A DNA stretch of 64,000 nt from MWBF01 sp040772005 (GTDB lineage Bacteria; Chloroflexota; Anaerolineae; CG2-30-64-16), in NCBI GenBank assembly GCA_040772005.1, contig JAXGYZ010000006.1:1-64000 (forward strand), written 5' to 3'. The notes under the pieces are model-generated. The model had not been told where the DNA came from. It searched no databases and saw only the letters and a program-made list of their open reading frames with translations. Within the stretch, counting starts at the first letter, position 1, and every line of letters begins with the position of its first letter. Shown piece after piece: positions 60,856-64,000 of the stretch. Made by a program: the position numbers and the translations under genes.

Positions 60856-62232
60856 ATGCATGGCCCAAAGATCACCGTCATCGGCGCAGGCAGTTTCTTC
60901 TTCGGCAAGCCCGTCATCCACAAGATGGCGACCAGCCCCGTCATGGCGGGCGGGACCCTGGCCCTCGTGGATACCCGACCGGATGTGATGCAGACGATGG
61001 TCCGGCTGGCGGAGCGCGTCTGCGCGTCCACGGGCAGCGACGTGCGCGTCTGCGGCTCGACCGACCGCCGCGAGGTCCTGACGGATTCGGACTTCGTCGT
61101 CCTCACCTTCTCCGACCGCAACGCGCACTTCCGCGGGCTGGACACGCGCATTGCCGCGAAACACGGCATCCGCATGTGCAGCTCGGACACCATCGGCCCG
61201 GGCGGCATCTTCCGCGCACTGCGCGAGACGCCCCACGCGCTCGCGATGGCGCGCGACGTACACGAGCTCGCGCCTCACGCCTGGCTCATCAACTTCGTCA
61301 ACCCGACCACTGTCCTGGGCGCCGCGCTCCAACGCTATGCGCCCGATGTTAAGTCGTTTGCGCTGTGCGACGGCCACCACGAGCCGTACTGCACCCTGGG
61401 CTGGTGCAAGGCGCTGGGCATCCTGCCGGCCGACGCGACCGCAGTCCCGCCGGAAGTGCAGGCGCGGCTCGACCTGGCGATCGGCGGCGTCAACCACGCG
61501 ACCTTCATCCTGCGCTGCCGCTACGACGGGCAGGACCTCATGCCCCGGCTCCGCGAGGTCATCGCGCAGCGTGCAGCCGATGAAGCCAGCCACCCCGAAG
61601 CTCACTCGAAGGCGCGCTACAACTACGCGTACGCGCTCCAACTCTTCGACCTCTACGGCGTCTACCCGGACACCATCGGCCACACCAAGGAGTACGTGCC
61701 CTTCTTCCAGGGGTATGGCGTCGCGCCCGTCAGCCCGGAGCCTATCACGCTGTTCGATGCGGAGGAGCGTGCGGGCTTGATGGCCGGCGCGTGGCGCAAG
61801 ACGGAGGAGTACGCGTCCGGCGCGCGCAGCGTCGACGAGTTCCTCCGCGAGGTGCGGGACGATCACGCGACCGACATCATCGAGTCGATGTGGGGCGGGC
61901 TGGGCAAGACCTTCTTCATTAACACGCCGAACCGGGGTGCGATCACCAACCTGCCGGATGACGCGGTGCTGGAGGCGCGCTGCCACGTGGACATGCACGG
62001 GCCGCGGCCGCTGGCGATCGGTGCATTCCCGCGCGGCGCGCTGGCGCTTGAGCAGCAAGTCATCGATACGCACGAACTGACCGCGGAGGCTGCGGTGACC
62101 GGCGACCGCGCGCTCCTGCGCCGCGCGCTGCTGACCGACCCCATCTGCAACAACATCGCAGACGCGGATGCCTGCATCGCAGAGCTGCTCGAAGCGCAGC
62201 GCGATGTGCTGCCGGCGTATTGGTACGATTGA
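60856..62232 (+). CDS. GH4-family NAD-dependent glycosidase
   Basis: The product is 458 aa. The NAD-binding loop GAGSFFFGKP lies at residues 10-19. Then come SDTIGPGGIFRALRETPHAL, NFVNPTTVL, LCDGHHEPY and GGVNHATFIL, the blocks that give the metal and substrate residues of GH4. GH4 enzymes cleave alpha- or beta-glycosides by an oxidation-elimination path with NAD and Mn. The Cys of the metal site may be Cys173 in ALCDGHH. Alpha-galactosidase or alpha-glucosidase activity is likely, but subgroup and phosphate requirement are not fixed. Cytoplasmic, with no signal peptide. Confidence 0.9.
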   Translation: MHGPKITVIGAGSFFFGKPVIHKMATSPVMAGGTLALVDTRPDVMQTMVRLAERVCASTGSDVRVCGSTDRREVLTDSDFVVLTFSDRNAHFRGLDTRIAAKHGIRMCSSDTIGPGGIFRALRETPHALAMARDVHELAPHAWLINFVNPTTVLGAALQRYAPDVKSFALCDGHHEPYCTLGWCKALGILPADATAVPPEVQARLDLAIGGVNHATFILRCRYDGQDLMPRLREVIAQRAADEASHPEAHSKARYNYAYALQLFDLYGVYPDTIGHTKEYVPFFQGYGVAPVSPEPITLFDAEERAGLMAGAWRKTEEYASGARSVDEFLREVRDDHATDIIESMWGGLGKTFFINTPNRGAITNLPDDAVLEARCHVDMHGPRPLAIGAFPRGALALEQQVIDTHELTAEAAVTGDRALLRRALLTDPICNNIADADACIAELLEAQRDVLPAYWYD

Positions 62233-62347
62233 AGATTACAGATTGAAGATTGAAGATTACGGGTACGGCTTTCGGCCCGCGTGCTTACCGTCGAGCGTGA
62301 CAATTCGCCGCCCACTGACGCAAATCTTCAATCTTCAATCTTCAATT
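62228..62347. repeat. AGATTGA-type inverted repeat
   Basis: ATTGAAGATTACAGATTGAA (from 62228) and further units face AATCTTCAATCTTCAATCTT (from 62323). The two ends can pair around a 60-nt middle. The repeat fills the 130-bp gap between the GH4 gene and copy 3 of the UroD family. Confidence 0.75.
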
Positions 62348-62362
62348 CGTGAAAGGCAAACC

Positions 62363-63490
62363 ATGAACGCACGCGAACGCTACCTTGAAACATTGCTGTT
62401 CGGCAGGCCCGACCGCGTGCCGCTGGCGCCGGGCGGGCCGCGCGAGTCGACGCTGGCAGCCTGGCATACGCAGGGGCTGCCGCCAGATGTGCATTGGCTG
62501 GACGCGCTGACGAAGGCAGTAGGTGTGCCGCGGGAGGCGTTCGACGCGACCCACGGCCTGCCGGAGGCCTTCCGCATGATCCCAACCTTCGAAGAAAAGG
62601 TTCTGGAACATCGCGACGGCCACTACATCGTCATCGACTGGATGGGCGCGGTCACCGAAATCTCCGATGTATACGACTACACCTACATCCGCAACGCGAA
62701 GGACTTTGTGACGCGCAAGTGGCACCGTTGGCCGGTCGAGAACCGGGCCGACTGGGAGGAAAAGATCCGCTGGCGCTATGACCCGGCGGACCCTGCGCGG
62801 CTGTCGCCGGAGTTCTGGGAGCGCGCGGCTGCGGCCGAGGCATCGGGCAAGGCGGTCACGGTGTCGGTCAACGGCCCGTTCTGGCAGATGCGCGAGTGGG
62901 TCGGCATGGAGGGCCTGTGCGCCCTGATGATCGACGACCCGCAGTTCGTCGCAGACATGGCCGAGTTCTGGCGCACCTACGTGCTGGCCGTGCTGGAGCA
63001 GATCCTGCGCCGCGTCCGGCTGGACGTGCTGTACGTATCGGAGGATATGGCCTACAAGGCGCACAGCATGATCTCCCCGGCCATGACGCGGCGCTTCTTG
63101 CAGCCCGCGTACCTGAGTTGGATCGACCTGCTCAAGTCCTACGGCGACGGATTCCTCGACATGGATTCCGACGGGTACATCGCCCACCTGATCCCCATCT
63201 GGATCGAGTCGGGCATCAAGGCCTGCAACCCCATCGAGGTCGCGGCGGGCAACGACCTGAACGACTTCCGGCGGCGGTTCGGCCACCGGATGGCCTATCA
63301 CGGCGGCATCGACAAGCGGTGCATCGCGGCCGGCGGCGACGTGATGCGCGACGAGGTCATGCGCCTCGTGCCCGTGCTGCGCGACGGCGGCTTCATCCCA
63401 AGCTGCGACCACGGCGTCCCGCCCGACATCTCCTGGCCGACGTTTATAGAATACACCCGGCTGCTCGCAGAACTCCAGGGGTGGATATGA
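62363..63490 (+). CDS. Uroporphyrinogen-decarboxylase-family protein (copy 3)
   Basis: The product is 375 aa, opening MNARERYLETLLFGRPDRVP, like copies 1 and 2. The late region DMDSDGYIAHLIPIWIES aligns with HSDGH of copy 1, and PSCDHGVPPDISW keeps the C-terminal Cys. The start is the ATG at 62363 after AAAGG. It follows a GH4 glycosidase, again linking the family to sugar breakdown. The activity is not known. Confidence 0.85.
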   Translation: MNARERYLETLLFGRPDRVPLAPGGPRESTLAAWHTQGLPPDVHWLDALTKAVGVPREAFDATHGLPEAFRMIPTFEEKVLEHRDGHYIVIDWMGAVTEISDVYDYTYIRNAKDFVTRKWHRWPVENRADWEEKIRWRYDPADPARLSPEFWERAAAAEASGKAVTVSVNGPFWQMREWVGMEGLCALMIDDPQFVADMAEFWRTYVLAVLEQILRRVRLDVLYVSEDMAYKAHSMISPAMTRRFLQPAYLSWIDLLKSYGDGFLDMDSDGYIAHLIPIWIESGIKACNPIEVAAGNDLNDFRRRFGHRMAYHGGIDKRCIAAGGDVMRDEVMRLVPVLRDGGFIPSCDHGVPPDISWPTFIEYTRLLAELQGWI

Positions 63491-63498
63491 GTTTTCAA

Positions 63499-63646
63499 CA
63501 GGATTGACAGGATTGACAGGATTCAACGAGGCAACTCAATTCAATCCTGTCAATCCTGTGAATCCTGTCCAATACAAGGTAAGGCTCTCTTGAGTTGAGT
63601 CATCCTGTCAATCCTGTAAATCCTGTCCGATAAAGGAAAGGCTCTC
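63499..63646. repeat. CCTGTCAAT repeats with 57-bp tandem duplication
   Basis: Two opposing AGGATTGACAGGATTGACAG (63500) and CCTGTCAATCCTGTGAATCC (63546) blocks form an inverted repeat. A second block at 63603-63629 repeats the right arm. The stretch AAGGCTCTCTTGA occurs at 63581 and 63638, so 63547-63593 and 63604-63650 are a tandem duplication with period 57 that includes the ribosome-binding region of the next gene. Confidence 0.7.
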
Positions 63647-64000
63647 TTGAACGATATACTGCGGCGCTGCCTGGATGACCTGGAGGCGCGGATCGACCCG
63701 CAGGAGGAGGCGCGGCTGCTGGCCGAGTGGCAGGCCTTCTCCGACGGCGCGCTGACGACAGGCGTCTTCTCGCCCCGGCGCAGCTGGCCCGCGCCGCCAC
63801 GCGTCGAATGGCCGGCCGTGTCCGTCAACGCCGCGCTGGCCGATTACGACGCGATGGCGCTGCAGCAGTTCGGCGGATGCTCCGCCCAGCTTGCCGAGGC
63901 CGGCGGCGCGATCCTCAACGTGCGCACCAACTACGGCTCCAGCATCGCGCCGCTCCTGTTCGGGGTGGAGGTCTTCCTGATGGACGAAGACCTGGAAACC
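63647..64000 (+). CDS. Unknown protein, 3' end beyond window
   Basis: The frame is open for 118 codons to the window edge. It begins with a TTG (63647) after GGAAAGG: LNDILRRCLDDLEARIDPQE, then LTTGVFSPRRSWPAPPRVEW. It follows copy 3 of the UroD family by 156 bp and looks like the start of a protein commonly paired with that family, but no family was firmly recognised. Confidence 0.6.
   Translation, partial: MNDILRRCLDDLEARIDPQEEARLLAEWQAFSDGALTTGVFSPRRSWPAPPRVEWPAVSVNAALADYDAMALQQFGGCSAQLAEAGGAILNVRTNYGSSIAPLLFGVEVFLMDEDLET

Overview
The window looks like a chromosomal segment of a GC-rich member of the Chloroflexota (Anaerolineae-like). This is inferred from gene content: sugar ABC importers flanked by uroporphyrinogen-decarboxylase-family proteins, DUF6062 and DUF2723 proteins, a divergent GroEL paralogue, multidomain two-component proteins, and many short palindromic intergenic repeats. 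No rRNA or tRNA gene was recognised.

Layout. (1) 1-1229: a type I-C-like CRISPR array (14 repeats, running off the left edge), then a 4-repeat type I-E-like array; no cas genes are present. (2) 1388-15812, all minus strand: a carbohydrate import and degradation block. A GntR/LacI hybrid regulator with a good promoter and palindromic operator leads into a peptide/oligosaccharide-type ABC importer (binding protein, two permeases, two ATPases) and a GH38 alpha-mannosidase. A CUT1 sugar importer and a UroD-family protein follow from their own promoter. (3) 16180-17034: a carotenoid-biosynthesis (CruF-like) membrane protein. (4) 17245-25200, plus strand: a TPR-CHAT protease, a subtilisin-like lipoprotein, a hybrid histidine kinase whose start lies in a perfect palindrome, and an unknown helical protein. 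(5) 25212-34102: a fluoride-response island. Three fluoride riboswitches precede enolase, an MFS transporter, and a decayed P-type ATPase/MutS-like region followed by crcB, a DUF190-CBS protein and two small genes. A MITE with a 9-bp target duplication sits just upstream. (6) 34175-41665: a response-regulator hybrid, a second CUT1 importer, a second UroD-family protein, a second MITE copy and a DUF4185-like protein. (7) 41818-55619: an arsenic region on the minus strand. It holds arsR, a permease, a thioredoxin-like protein, acr3 and an unknown membrane protein. A separate operon carries an ABC-2 exporter, a lipoprotein, arsC and a double-domain arsM. A NarL/NarX-type two-component pair lies between them. 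(8) 55808-64000, plus strand: a GlcD-like oxidase, a DUF2723 membrane protein, a GroEL-like chaperonin, a GH4 glycosidase, a third UroD-family protein and a partial gene at the edge.

How the parts fit: three sugar-handling blocks with GH38, GH4 and DUF4185 proteins and UroD paralogues suggest growth on plant or microbial glycans. The fluoride and arsenic islands are toxic-ion defences. The CHAT/S8/kinase operon is a candidate proteolytic signalling module of unknown purpose. Several intergenic gaps carry families of short inverted repeats. Function assignments rest on motifs read by eye; no database search was run.
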